Shown here piece by piece: positions 37,245 through 49,599 of a DNA stretch of 64,000 bases (position 1 is the first letter of the stretch; every line of letters starts with the position of its first letter). The position numbers and the translations under genes are program-made. The notes below the pieces were generated by a model that saw only the letters and a list, made by a program, of their open reading frames with translations, did not search any database and had not been told where the DNA came from. Origin of the DNA: Thamnaconus septentrionalis (lineage: Eukaryota > Chordata > Actinopteri > Tetraodontiformes > Monacanthidae); NCBI GenBank assembly GCA_009823395.1, contig CM020514.1, positions 13,567,966-13,631,965 of the forward strand. Reading direction: 5' to 3'.

Positions 37245-37262
37245 CCACCCACCCACCCACCC
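37245..37262. repeat. (CCCA)n repeat
   Basis: A short CCCA array after a C homopolymer, consistent with low-complexity DNA. Confidence 0.75.
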
Positions 37263-38219
37263 GAAGGGCTTGTCTTATTATCTCTGTCCCCGGGTCCTCT
37301 CGCCGAGACCGAAGGAGGCAGGCAGGTGATTAATTCTGCACTCATGAGAAGCCAACAATTCTATAAGCGGGGAGGCGGCGGTGGGCGGAGCCTGCTCCGC
37401 ACACAGCACTGAGTCTCTTTGCTTTATGGCTTCCCGGCCTGTTTATTTCCATAGCCAGTTTTATTGTTTCCTATTAGTCGCAGCTTTCTTGTGCTTAAGA
37501 GATAACGCCACGTGTGCGCCGGGCGAGATGATTTGCAGATGCCGCTTCCAAGTGTGTGTTTTTTTTCCTTCTTCTTTTTTTTGAAGCGCGTGCTGAACGA
37601 GGATCTGAACGGCTGCATTTTCACATGTTCCGGCTCAGGAGCTGAGCTCGTGTCTCTGTACTCTGGGCAACGTGCATGTTCACGAAATGGACTGGTTCCA
37701 GATTCTGTTTGATCGATAACCCAAAGTGAGAAATGTGTCAAAGTCTGATTCTCCAACGATTTTTATTCGTTTTTTTTTTTTTTTTTATCCTTGAACCTTT
37801 AATCTGCTAATTATTGCATGATTCGAACCAAAGTGCTCATGATGCGACGAGTTTTTCTGCCACAAACATACATTTTGTCATTCTCATGCACTCAGTGATC
37901 CCACCATCTGTTCAAAAAAAGAGTGAAAAATCAACTTTAAGTTTTTAAGCTGAATTTGCAGGAATCTATATGTGCAAATATCTCTACAGTATTCACCACT
38001 TTTACTTCGACTACATCACACCAACAACTCTGGTCCCTGTTTTGAAGACATGGACATTAATGACTTGTACGTCTTGCAGCAGAAAACCAGGCTAATGTCT
38101 GTGGCTCCGCCTTCGTCAATAGAAACCAGCAAGGAAAAAAAACTACAGTGTCCAACTTTGTCATTAATTACATCATCAGGCTGAAACAGTAGAGCCATCA
38201 GCTGCTCGCTGGCTGTGTA

Positions 38220-38420
38220 CTACTTAAAAATCCCTCCGTCTAATTACTGCTTTAGTCCCATATCCCTGTGACATGGCAGTGATAGATCATTATTTTTCCC
38301 TGCAATTTGTTATATTCTTTGCCTTATAATTGGATCAGATTAATTATTATGATTAATGAAATCGGGGCTTTCTTAGTGTGACCATTAATACTGCAGTGTT
38401 TGAAACTGGTAGCAGGCACC
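38220..38420. promoter_or_regulatory. Candidate enhancer-like block, homeodomain-rich
   Basis: TCTAATTACTG (38238), CTTATAATTGG (38323), AGATTAATTATTATGATTAA (38337) and ACCATTAATACTG (38380) fall in 200 repeat-free bases. A strong texture match to developmental enhancers, with no direct test. Confidence 0.35.
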
Positions 38421-38594
38421 AATACAAGACGCCACGGCCATGTTAGCTTTGCTGGCGAGGCCGTAAAAATCACTGGGTTACACTCTTACTTTACTAGGTG
38501 TGTTAATCTATCAAGTAGCAGGCAGTGTATCATACAAACTTTGTCTGAACTGCTTTAGTTTCTGAGCTATTATTATTCAGATTTAATTAGTTAA

Positions 38595-38792
38595 AGGCCC
38601 AATTGTGACACATTTATTGGAATCTTTTGACAAGTTTAAAATAAAAAAAAATATGTGTGGTTTTAGTAAAATCGATAGATAGATAGATAGATGTGACTTC
38701 AAGTGGGACATCTAAAATTAATTAACGATTAACATTCTTTGCACTGCGCCTTCTCGCCAATAGATGGTACCAAATCTCACACGCTGGGGCCT
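38595..38792 (-). mobile_element. TTAA-flanked MITE, copy 1
   Basis: The element starts AGGCCC and ends GGGGCCT, with TTAA on both sides (38591-38594 and 38793-38796). On the minus strand the end reads AGGCCCCAGCGTGTGAG followed by ATTTGGTACCATCTATTGG, the start of a common fish repeat of the GTGTGTAAGATTTGGTGGC type. TTAA duplication points to Kolobok or piggyBac type. A GATA microsatellite has grown inside at 38673-38692. Confidence 0.75.
38673..38692. repeat. (GATA)n microsatellite
   Basis: About five GATA units within the TTAA-flanked MITE. Confidence 0.85.
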
Positions 38793-39639
38793 TTAAATCT
38801 CTCGCCTTTAAAATTTAATTAATTCTCAGTTTGTTTTCCGTTGCACCATTAACAAGTGAAGCTAATTAAAAAACAAAAAAAAAACAAAATGGAAAATCCT
38901 TCTTCCTCTTATCATATTTACTGGCATTACAGTGATGCGGCCTCGGCCGTCGACCTCCCTCCTATTTTGCCACCGCCGACGCAGCCAATCGCCTCAATTT
39001 GCCTGTTTATAACCGCCACTTTATTAATGAGAAGCGAAACTGCCCTTCCTTCCCAACCCCCACCGCCCTAAATCCACGGCGGGGGCTGCAGCAGTTTAGC
39101 TCCTTCCAAAAATTACGGTCCAGTTGCGGCGGACGGACACTAGTCAATTCCCCCTGCGCATGGGAATGGCTCATTAACGGGGCGAGGAGGCGAGGAGCAC
39201 CGCGCACGTTTGTGTAAGGGCCCGCCGCCGCCACCACTGCCGCCAGGACGCCAGGAATGGATTTATGGTGTCACTCAGCCCTGGAGAACAACTAATGAGG
39301 GTGCGCGAGCTGGCGGCGTCCGAGTGGGGTAATTCCACCTACTATCCATCCAGCGGAGGGGGGAGGGGCGGGGGGTTTCTGCGGGAAGGAGGACACATCC
39401 CTCATTACGTGAGAGTGTCTCAGGAGCTTTCTTTAATATTTTAATAAATAACATCAGCCCAACAAGAAATTAATGAATAGTATCATTAATAATGAGCCCC
39501 AGCCTTGTAGTGATAGGACGGATATTAAATTGAACCACTGTGGGGAGATCTCCTGAGACTCTGGATTTTTTTTTCCCTTTCTTTTTTTTCTCTCACCCCC
39601 CCGCATCTCCCACTACCCCCCTCCCCGTCCCAGCAGCAA

Positions 39640-39835
39640 ACAAGGCCGCTGAATGAGGCAGCCGTCCCTCCGTGCCAACAGCTTTTACAACAGGTTGAAA
39701 GTAATAAAGGAGGATTTTCCCGGCGATGGAGTTAAGCCCCGGGAAATCTGCTCATGTAGATCACCGTGAAAGGCGCAGCCAAATGTGATCCTTAATTAAA
39801 CTTTAATCAAGATAATGCTGTTTGCAGGAGAAGTG
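39640..39835. promoter_or_regulatory. Candidate conserved non-coding block
   Basis: A repeat-free block ending in CCTTAATTAAACTTTAATCA (from 39790) and AGATAATGCTG. It is bounded on the left by a C-rich tract (39590-39630) and on the right by an A/G tract. The evidence is textural only. Confidence 0.33.
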
Positions 39836-40439
39836 GTTTAAAAAAAAAAGAAAAGAAAGAAAGGTGTCCCCAGCCCCCACCCGCCTCTCTTTCTACCCCC
39901 CCTACCCCCACCCTCACATTGTAGTGGTCATAACCCCACTTATCTCCTTCTTAAACTTGTGTGTGTTTGTTTGTTCACTTTGTTTGTTGTCTTTTGTAAC
40001 CCCCCACACACACACACACACAACTACCACCACCACCCTCCAAGAGTTCCTCTTTGTGTGGTTTTGATTCACGTCTACATTTGTCAGGATTTGTCTTGTT
40101 TGGTCGTTCTTTGTTTACCCGTCGAGTGTTTTGCCTCCAACTCACTGCTGAAGAAATTAAATATTTCTGTTCAGCCGCCATCCTCATACGTTCTGCCAAA
40201 GCAACGTGTTTATTTGTTCAATTGAAGTTTTTAAGGCCAGGCAACAAAAAAAGGTTGCAACTCGAATTAAACCCGTTTTTGCAACATTGAAATAGAGCAC
40301 AGAATGGATTTAAAGATTTGGGTAGTTTGTTTTATTAGCCGCTATCGCTGATTCCTGACTGCTGCTAAACCAAAACCTCGTCTTCAACGGGGTTGCAACC
40401 ACAAATCCCACCGCTGAGTAATCATATTTGTTTTGCACC

Positions 40440-40770
40440 TTGAAAACTCTATTACGGCTAATGGAAAGAAATAAGCTGCTTCTTATGGAACTCGTTTAGC
40501 ATGAGAGCTGCTTCGCGCTCGCAGCTTATTGTAATTTATGTCACTTTGTGGCCGCCGAGGCTCAGCTCTGCATTCTCGTGCACGTGTTAAACAGACAACC
40601 TGGCGGGTGTTCAGCGTCTCGTCTTTAAGGTAAAATACAACGCGAGGCGTATTCAGGTCATGTTGCTCACATTTGCATAATAGTATGCGCTATCAAAGCC
40701 TGTAAACCGCATTACGAGGCAAAGTGGCTGCATTTAATCAATGACGTGTTGCCTTTTTGGCTGGGACGTT
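40440..40770. promoter_or_regulatory. Candidate enhancer-like block with octamer
   Basis: A repeat-free 330 bp with ACGGCTAATGG, TGTAATTTATG, an exact octamer (ATTTGCAT at 40671-40678) and GCATTTAATCAATGACG (near 40730). Balanced composition and no reading frame. Confidence 0.33.
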
Positions 40771-41393
40771 AATGTAGTTGTTTGGCAATTTGTTCTGTTT
40801 CCTCTGCACATTCCTCCGTGCTTCACCTGGTGTGGAGGGTTTTTGCCTAACTTTACGAAAGATTTACCAGAAATCCGATATTGTGATGTTGAATCTGTGA
40901 CTTAAATAGAGGCAAGCAAACAACTTCACACATCAATGGAATCACTTTAGTCCAGGCATTCAAAATTACTTAAACATCATGTCATACATCAATACAACAC
41001 TTTTATTAGTATTTTCCTCATTAATTTCTATCGACGAACAGTATTCCCTAGCACTTGCAGCATTTAAAAAAGAAGTTTACAACATCTTCCTTTAATAATA
41101 AGAAGAGAGACTCGAGACACATTTAAAAAAAAAAAAAAAGGTTTTATTACACATTTCCCCCATGTTGAATATGTTTGTTCGTTAACAAACAAAAATGTCA
41201 GTCAAGTCATTTGATTAAGGAGATGAAAAGCTGACTTCAGTCCCTGAAAACCTGGGCTTCACCACTTCTGTTCTGTGTGGACCATATGTCCCTTCCACGT
41301 ATAATATTTATTCATTCCCCTGCCGTGTTAAAAAAACTACAACAACAACACGCAGATAGCAGGTTTTTTTTCCTCTTCATAATAAAAAGTGGA

Positions 41394-41412
41394 TTACGGT
41401 GAATCACCGTAA
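41394..41412. other. 19-bp perfect palindrome
   Basis: TTACGGTGA (41394-41402), a central A, and TCACCGTAA (41404-41412). It could bind a dimeric factor or be chance. Confidence 0.5.
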
Positions 41413-43100
41413 GTATCACCAGCTGTCACACAGACAGGAGACCATGCTGGCCAGTGTTTGTGTTGATTAAAAAGCACATTTAGAAATTAATCTTTAACCA
41501 GGCCATAGATACTAAAGAGCAAACCATATAGAAAAGTGATCGTCTGCGGGGTTTTTTCCTATAGTGGTTTTGACAGAAATTCTTTGTGTAAATGTTTTTT
41601 TTTATAGGAATAAACTTTGTCTTTACAAAAGTCCAACAGGTGAATGAAAGACTGAAAAAGTCACACATTTACACTCAGGCAGACAATCTGTCCGCGGTTC
41701 TAGATTTTATTTTTAATGTTTTTGGCTTTCGGTTATTTGCATCTTGGGGAGAAAAAACAACTTCTAGGTCGGGATGGGTGCAAAGGAGAAAGAGAGAGAG
41801 AGAAAAATTAAAGGGACGGTGACACCTCGGAGCTCCGAACTTGGGGCCTCCACCACCTGAAGAATTATCAGTCGGCTTTGACGGATTACAGCGCCACCGT
41901 TGCTTGTTTGCGCGCCTCCTCTAAAAGCAATACTCAGCAGAACACAGGCTTTTTCACCTTCACGTTGCGCCTTCTGCATGAGTAATTACACCTTTGATTT
42001 GTGAGGTGTGGCTGCGCGGCTCCCGTGGCGGGAAAAACTCGGAAGATTGATTGAGGCTCCTTCCGTAAAGACGTCATTTTTTTCCCCCTTTCTTTTTAAA
42101 AATAAATAAATAAATAAGCAACCAAACGGGCACCAAAGAGTAGCTTGTTGCACCGCTGAACATTTAAAAAATCAAATCAAATTTTTCTCGCAAATGTAGC
42201 GGAGTGTTTGTTTCTTGCGGAATCCTGCCGACGGCTGACTGGACAGAGACAAATCGCGATCCCTCCCATTTCCATGGCGCGGTACATCTTTTAATCATAA
42301 TGACTAAACAATGAAGAGCAGCAGCACGGCGGCAGCGCCCAGGCTCAATGGGTTCCTCCTCCCCCTCTGCCTCTGCGGAGCTCGCCGAATGACTAATGCA
42401 CGGGAGGGTCACAGTGTAAAAAAGAAAACGAAAAAAAGAAGAAGTCTCGCCCCAAGGTCGGCGGGCTGACGCTTAATTGTTTGTCCTGTCATGTGTCACT
42501 TCCTTGAAATTTCATATCTGACCCCTGTTAGCCTGCCGCTGCTGCCGCAGTTTTAATCCCCAGTTGCGGCGCAAAAGATCAGAACTGTGCCGCCATCACC
42601 ACGTGTCAGATTACCGCCTGTTCCGTCATTTTGATGCGACGCAGGACCCAAAAGTCTGCGGACGGAGACTGACGTGAAAAAACAAACAAACAAAAAAAAC
42701 AACAACTTGGAATCGTGCATTGGTCCAAACGGCCGCAGCCCATTAAAGAAGCCGTATGTCTTCGGCCCGACACCGCTGGTTGTTTATTGGCCCAAAAGCA
42801 ATCTCAAGAAAAAACACGTTTCCGATCCATAGCAATGGAATTTGCAAAGCGCATAAAATTGCCTTTGTTAAATGTCTGCACTTTGTTTCATGGTCGTTCT
42901 TGATGCACTTTACCTTTATTTCTTTTTTCTTCTTCTTGGTTTTTTTTCATAATTTCAAAGTGCTCTGGGAGAAGGAGGAGACCGATACAAATTAGATTAG
43001 AAATGTGGAGCTCCATCAGTCACGGCGCGCACCTATTATTGCTTTTTCATGGGAGCAGCTGCTGCAGAAGCACATGGGAGCATGAATCATCAGTTGGCCA

Positions 43101-43472
43101 GTGATTGTTTTAATTGGACGCAGAAATGTTTTCCTTTATTGCATGTTAGCTTGTTTATTTATTGCCTCTTTTTTTCAGTCAGGTTTGACGTGCGCTATGT
43201 ATTTTCCGTATGCTGCAACTTGTGCAGTTTTTGGTGCGTTTGGTGGAGCGTTTTTTCTTACTTTAATTCCAAGTGAATATCGCAGGACTGCAATGACAAG
43301 AACCCTGTACCTTAGCAGATCACCTACACCAAGAACATTTGTTCAGAACCTTGTGTTACCAGGCAGCTGCAGCGTCCTTCAGCTAAAACACCTCTTAGCC
43401 AGTGAACGTGCTGATGTGCACTCAGAGATCTTTGGATCACTGGATTTCAGTGCCTTCGCCTCACAGGATTAA
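43101..43472 (+). other. Unrecognised 123-codon open frame
   Basis: An open frame from an ATG at 43101 to a stop at 43472. The N-terminal half would be hydrophobic (about residues 10-55). The C-terminal half is mixed, with a basic stretch near residues 60-75. I recognise no family. There is no clear Kozak context, neighbouring exon or poly-A site that would establish a gene. It could be chance or a decayed pseudogene. Confidence 0.12.
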
Positions 43473-43529
43473 TTTTCTTTGCACCAAAACAACAAAAGAA
43501 AGCAAAAAATAAATAAATAAATTGCAAGC

Positions 43530-43745
43530 TTAGCCCTGTGTTTACAGCAGTGGTTCTCAAACTTTCCTTGGAGGAAGAAAATTTTTCATGCCCTCTTACA
43601 CCCCAAATTTGGGGCAGAAGCCCCAAATTTGACGTGGCTGTGTCTTGAGGGATCCCGATGAACCTGCAAGTGGTCCCATGTCTCTAGCAAAAAGTTGACT
43701 TTTGTCCCCATAGACTTGCATGGCAGAAATTTTTTTTATGCCAGG
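43530..43745. repeat. Composite repeat: hAT-like end plus relative of the 168-bp unit
   Basis: TTAGCCCTGTGTTTACAGC (43530-43548) is joined to CAGTGGTTCTCAAACTTT (from 43546), the typical start of a hAT terminal repeat. Then at 43617-43728 comes a diverged copy of the middle of the 168-bp unit at 12658 (AGAAGCCCCAAATTT, GTCTTGAGGGATCC, AAGTTGACTTTTG, CCCCATAGACTTG). No matching right hAT end was seen. Confidence 0.6.
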
Positions 43746-45755
43746 ACCAGGTACAGGACCAGTTTGGTTCCTCTGCAGTTTCTTTCATGGGTGTTTATTA
43801 CAGGTGCATTTTGAACTAATAGTCTCTGACTCTTTTTATTTTTGTACTTGGTAGCACACAGGATGTTTTTGTGACTCAGTGAAATGTCCCTCATACACTG
43901 TTGAAAGCCAAGATTCGAGACTAGGCTCTCCTAGACCCACAACTGGCGTTGAACTACAAATGAAATTGTCCATTCACAAGTACCTCACTTACTCTCCAGC
44001 TTTGAGCCACCGGTGCGACCCCAAACACATCCAGGTACATTTCGTGCACACAGTTCCCTCTTCATCATGAACTCTTTCTGTATTTTATGATGTCTCTTTT
44101 TTTCCGTCCTCCTCCTATTCGCCGCCGCCGCTGCGGTTCCCCAAGTGCTTTGCTGTGAAGACCTAACAAACGATGCGCCGGTGTTTGTATGAATGTATTG
44201 ATCAAGCGCTCTATTTGGGCAGATATCTTTCTTTATTGAGGCTGGCAGGCCAGCAGGCGGGGGCGCTGCGTCTTCCTCTCCCGTTTTTTGTGCCTCGCTG
44301 GCTCCCCTAACTGCGGCGCTTTATCGAATAAATTCCAGCTGTCACTTCCCATGCCGGCAGAATAACTCAGACACCAACATATAATAATACGGGAAAAGTA
44401 GGATAAAAGAATCTTGTCATGGCTGTAAAAGTGATTGCTGGCCGCCGTGCTGGCCAATCAATACACTAATTCCGTAATTTATACTCGCGGCCACCGAGCA
44501 GGAAGGAAGCTCTGATATGGTATTTCTTGGCTCACTGGCCAACTTTGACCTTCAGCGGGAAAGAGGAGGAGGAGGCGGCGGTGGTGGTGGTGCAGGATTA
44601 TTGTGTTGTTGGGCTCAAAGAAATCACCTACAAGAGTTGAGAGGCAACGCCTGACATTTTATGTTCGGGACCAAAACCTAAACTGATTAATTCTCGGTAA
44701 GCACCAGCTCTTGAGCTTTCGCTATCTTTTACGGCAGCAAATCCCTGACACTCAGCTGACAGAGTGAAACATAAAAAGCCGGCCACTGATTTCCTCCAAC
44801 TTATTTCTTTTATCCTCTCTTTTATGACGGGGGTGACGGGGGTGGCGGTGGTGGCCGCTCCTTTTTTCCTCTTTTTTTCCCCTTTCTCCACTGCCGCCCT
44901 GGAGCAAGAGGGGAATTTTTTCCCGCTCCCAAGTCTGAGAATTCATTATGGTCTCGTCACGTCGTCTCTTTTACTTCTCATCAGCTGCCAATTGCAGGAC
45001 ATCCATTTTCTATTAATTGCGTCCTTTTTACGGCTCGTTTCGGGGCTGGACTTTATGGCCGGAGGGGCCGTATAAAGAGCAGAACCCACACGGCTCCACC
45101 CGCTAACCTGCTAATATTTATCTGTACGTCTCCAGCCGCGGCTCATCACCCCATCTGCCTTCATTATTAGCCTGTTGTTGCTGTTGCAGTGCAGTTGGGC
45201 TCCGCTGAGCCCCTGTGTGAAATCCATGAGGAAGCCGAGTACCGGAAGGCTTCACAAGTTTCTCTAAAGCAGAAATTGACTGCAATTAGCAGAGGGGTGA
45301 AATTTTTTTCTCCTCATGTTTTTCTGCCCCCTCTAGTGACGGTAATAGCTTAATGATCCCAAAAAATGCAATCAATTTGCCTTGACTGGATTTATACTAT
45401 GCCTCATACTTAGCTGCTACGGATTTCCGATGACTGAAGGTTGGCTTGGGCGCCATAAGTTGTGTTGGAAATTATGGCTTTTGTGGCATTAGATGTATTT
45501 AAATGACTTTTTTTCTTTCAAATTGTCAGGCGGTTGCAGTCGGGGTCCCTCTGAGTCATGGTGAGATAATATGAAATGCGATTTTTGTGGAACACGGCCC
45601 GCCCTTTCTCTCTATGGACACATTCGTAATTTGTCTCAGTGAGCGCCGCATGGTTGGCGTCCGTTGCCATGGCTTTTTAACGACGCAGGAGCTCAATTCC
45701 AGAATTCTACTCAAGACTTGGAAATAAGTTCGATCAGATGTTGTTCAACTTTCCT

Positions 45756-45757
<2 letters not shown>

Positions 45758-45787
<30 letters not shown>
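45758..45787. repeat. Poly-T tract of about 30
   Basis: A homopolymer of T followed by AACTCAATAGG. It could be the poly-A tail of a minus-strand retrocopy, but no cognate body was recognised to its right. Confidence 0.9.
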
Positions 45788-45790
<3 letters not shown>

Positions 45791-45930
45791 TCAATAGGTC
45801 CTATATCATGCAAAATATTGCAAATATTCAATCCAATTTGTCCTTGAACGGATAAAAAACACTCTTCCTTCACTCCTTTTGCGAGCAACGGTTGTTTTAG
45901 GATAATTTGCACTAAAACAATCAGTCCTGG

Positions 45931-46000
45931 CCCTTTGTGATGTCACATAGGGTATTAATACCGTGTTACGAGCAATCATAGGTGGTTGTTCCAACCACCT
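45931..46000. repeat. TGACATCA palindrome copy plus 9-bp hairpin
   Basis: CCCTTTGTGATGTCACATAG lies at 45931-45950, the same palindrome as elsewhere in the window. It is followed by AGGTGGTTG (45980-45988) pairing with CAACCACCT (45992-46000) across TTC. Confidence 0.55.
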
Positions 46001-46552
46001 CATGGTCGTCTTCCTGATTTTGTGATGCCTTTACAAATATACCACTCAGAAGTTCTGAAGTCTGGCGTCATGATTATAATAAAAAATAGCTTTAAATCTC
46101 TTCCAGTCATAATTGCCAGAACACGACAGATAAACAGGAAACACGGCCACCTCAGGGTCGGGCTCAGCGACTCCCTCCCTCCCTCCGTCCCGAACTGGAC
46201 GAGCTCAGCGTCTCGGCATCCTCATCAGGCCGGCACCCGAGCTGGGGCGGCCCAATTAGAGAGCAGGGGAAAAAAAACCCCAACAACAACAAACAGTGAG
46301 TGTGCAGTGTGTTGGCAGACAGAAGGTGGTCTCGCTCGACGGGTGGGAGCGGTGGCCGGTGAGACCCCTGCCAGGTTATTGAGGACAGGAGGAGCCGGGG
46401 GCGTCTTAATGACGGCTAAATGTGTGTCGGATCCTGCTGCAGCGGGAGATTGGCAAAGGGGTGCTTGACCTTTGCTATATTGACCCGCTGGTCGCCTCTG
46501 ACTGGGATCCTGCATCAACACCAGGAGCCCATTCAACAGGAAAGTTTATTTT

Positions 46553-46590
46553 CATTCATTTATTTATTTATTTATTTATTTGTTTATTTT
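46553..46590. repeat. (TTTA)n microsatellite
   Basis: About seven TTTA units with a GTTTA interruption. Confidence 0.9.
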
Positions 46591-46692
46591 TTAATCTTAA
46601 GCACAACCTCTTAAATCAAACACGCTGAAATATACTCACAATATGTGGCTTTCTAGGGTGGCAATTGCATTTTATATTTTTGATACACATCC

Positions 46693-46728
46693 GTGTGTGT
46701 GTGTGTGTGTGTGTGTGCGTGTGCGTGC
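46693..46728. repeat. (GT)n microsatellite
   Basis: A GT run with GCGT interruptions towards the right end. Confidence 0.93.
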
Positions 46729-47332
46729 ACTGGAGCAACACCATCCAATGTGCGTGCGCATGTGCAGGGATTTTTGGGGTTGATGTGCGGCCGCGGCTGA
46801 AGCAGATGCAGTGTGGGGGAGGGGAGGGGCTGGTGACAGACAGAGGTCTCACCTCACACTTCACGTCCTAAATAGATTAAAGATTTTTTATTTTTTTTCA
46901 CTTTCTCTCCCAGATTTCACCCCCCAATGCCTGAAGCGGAGCGATGACTTGTGAGGATAATTAAAATTGATGATATAGAATGACAGAGACATGATTTTTG
47001 CCTGCAGCCAGAGGCTTGTGAAAGGATGGCGCCGGCCACACAGTCCCGCCGCTGCCGCTGCCGCCGCCCTCTGTTTTACATGACTGTTTCACCTTCGCCG
47101 ATTGATCGCAAGCAAATAGTCTGGGCTGAAGTGAAGGTGCGATATCAGAGTCAAGGTTGCCGTCTTTGGCTCTCGTGAGCCTCTTGACGACATCCTCGAA
47201 GTGATTTACATCAGACTATTGTGGCGGAGCATTGCATTTATTTTTGATCTGTTACAACGAGCTTGAAATCTTTGAAACGTTTCTAATAAATCAAGTAATT
47301 AGATTAAATGAGGATGAATTCAACATTTTATC

Positions 47333-47587
47333 TTGCAGCTCCTGTTCCATATTAAATTAACGTCAGAGGATCTTAAGGAATACAACATGCCACTTCTTGG
47401 AATCTACCAAAATGACAGATTTCCACTTATTCTCATTCCCGTCAGAGGAATTCTATCCAGTGAACATTGGATGGAACATTTTAGAATTGTTTGTTTTATT
47501 TGTAAATTGTGTTGTTTAAATAGCTGTTGTGTTTGTCAGGGAAGATTATTAAAGAGGAATCGTCATCATGGATCATGGGCCCATTAA
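47333..47587 (+). other. Unrecognised 84-codon open frame after an acceptor-like site
   Basis: TTTTATCTTGCAG at 47326-47338 resembles a splice acceptor, and the following frame stays open to 47587. The encoded peptide matches no family I recognise, and no donor or neighbouring exon is evident. Most likely chance. Confidence 0.1.
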
Positions 47588-47698
47588 TGCTGAACATGTT
47601 ATTATTGTTTTCAGTCCTTTTTCCCAAGAGTTTAAGGTTTCTATTTTCTGAAACCTGTGTTGCTCTTGAGCACGAGTGAGTTAAAGTATTAAAAGAGA

Positions 47699-47724
47699 TT
47701 CTTCTTCTTCTTCTTCTTCTTCTT

Positions 47725-47755
<31 letters not shown>

Positions 47756-47867
47756 TTCTTCTTCTTAAGTTGACTTCTTTTAAAAAGAATTTCGGGATTA
47801 TTTCTTCTTCTGATTCTTCTTCTTCTTCTTCTTCTTCTTCTTATTATTATTATTATTATTATTATTA
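47699..47867. repeat. Compound (CTT)n and (ATT)n microsatellite
   Basis: A long CTT array (47699-47766) is followed after about 35 bp by a second CTT array that turns directly into ATT repeats (to 47867). The CTT to ATT switch suggests a point change that was then amplified. The purine strand is A/G-only over the first array and could form triplex DNA. Confidence 0.95.
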
Positions 47868-48114
47868 AGCATTATTTTAAATAGTCTTTAAATGTGAATT
47901 TAACCACCATAACGGACATTGTGCAAATCAATTTTTTTTCTCTCTCGACGAAACTAAACGTTTTCGCTGCCTTACGTAACGGCCGCCACCTTCATTATAT
48001 TTAGAACACATGTCAATTTAGCAGTGAGTGGGAACAGCTTGCTCATGTTCCTGGTTTGTTTGCTGGGGCTTAGCAGCTGTCTGCGAGCAGAAGCTGGAGG
48101 ACGCTGCGGGGGCC

Positions 48115-48116
<2 letters not shown>

Positions 48117-48179
<63 letters not shown>
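48117..48179. repeat. (GT)n microsatellite
   Basis: An uninterrupted GT tract of about 31 units in a GC-rich flank. Confidence 0.96.
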
Positions 48180-48180
<1 letters not shown>

Positions 48181-48689
48181 CGGTGCTGCTGGTCGGGGGC
48201 GGGGCCGGCCAGGCTTGCAGACCCCCGCCGGTGTGTCCGTCTAAAGATAAATATTGATTGTGGACAGTTTTAATTACTTCCTTAAATTGAGCAATTTTGC
48301 CTCTCCCAGTCGGCTGCCGGTGAAAAATCCATGCAGGACGCGGCGTTGAGGGAGAAGACCGGGGTTGAGCGCGGCGCACCATAAATCACCGCAGATACAT
48401 AATTCATTGGAAGCGTGTGAAAAGGACAAGACAAGATGCTCGGATCATTGAAGGCAGCGTCTCCGCAGGTCTGGTCGTGCGGCGGCATCGGCCGATTTGC
48501 TTGCGCGGGCCTCGGAGATGTGTTACCTCGCTCGATACTCATCCCAATGCTGCCCACTGATGAATGTGCTTCACTTCGGCCTTGTGCATTTAATTTTCAG
48601 ATTTCATCCATTCGAAAGGCCTTTTTTTTTTTTAGAGAAAGAGAGAAAAAAAGAAAAGAATGAAAGAACAAGAAATAGAGATCAAACCT

Positions 48690-49160
48690 TTTAATTCTGC
48701 ATGTTCAAAATGGCTTTATCGCTGAAAGTAGTGAGCCGGGCCAGATTATCCCGAGACCAGGATCAATTCTTATCTCTTGACATGCATAAAATCTTTTGTG
48801 CTACACGGAAATCACTTGTTCAGACGCTCCCCTCTGCACGTCTGCGGCGCAGGGCCGGGAGCACAACTTGACACGCAGTTAACGTTATTGCACCGTTACT
48901 CAATAGACAGCTGCTAATAGGTTCAGAAATATATCGCTCCTTTTAATAAAGATATGAATCATGGGTCAGATTACCCGCGCGCCGGAATTAGTAGTCGTGT
49001 TAAGGTTTATCTGATTGATTTGCTGTCAGGAAACGTGCATAAAGCTCTCGACCAGCTCTTTGGATATGCCTTATTGCCTCCATCTTGTCATGATTCTTTT
49101 CCGCTTTTATCTTTCCGCCCTCTGAGAATAACTAGCGGGACAAATTTCAACCGTAAGTGA
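48690..49160. promoter_or_regulatory. Candidate conserved non-coding block
   Basis: A repeat-free 470 bp of balanced composition. It includes CAGATTATCCCGAG, CCTTTTAATAAAGATATG, CATAAATCTTTTG-like words and CTGATTGATTTG. No coding signal. The inference is from texture only. Confidence 0.3.
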
Positions 49161-49599
49161 TCCCCAGAGTTGAATTTTATTCAGGCACAGCGACGGAGGC
49201 CCCGAAGCTTCCTGGGACTCGGCTGGTTTTGCTCAGCAACCCATCAGCTGCTGAAGGGCCGAAGATATTGACTAATTGACTGATTGATCAGACAGCGATT
49301 AGGCCTGTAAATGACTAAGCTCACACTTTTTTTTTCCACTTAGACCATTAAACATTTATTAAATTTACATTTACATTTGCTAAATGTGTGACGGCCATTC
49401 AGTTGCAGTTGGCTCGACTTTGTGACTGAGACGCTTCTGGTTGGTATTTGAACACCGATTTTTTTTGAGTCTATAAGAAAAAGCGGATTCATCGTCGCGT
49501 CATCGCCAGCAGGTGAAGGTGGTGGTGAATTGTAAATGTGACTATTTCACTTCCCTCTGTGTTTATTTATTGTTTGGGCCAATGAGCTCCAATTGATCC

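Noticed and set aside
44245..44270. CTCF-like site CCAGCAGGCGGGGGCGCTG
   Set aside because: The core spacing is wrong by several bases compared with the consensus. A similar near-match at 45325-45342 also carries extra G residues.
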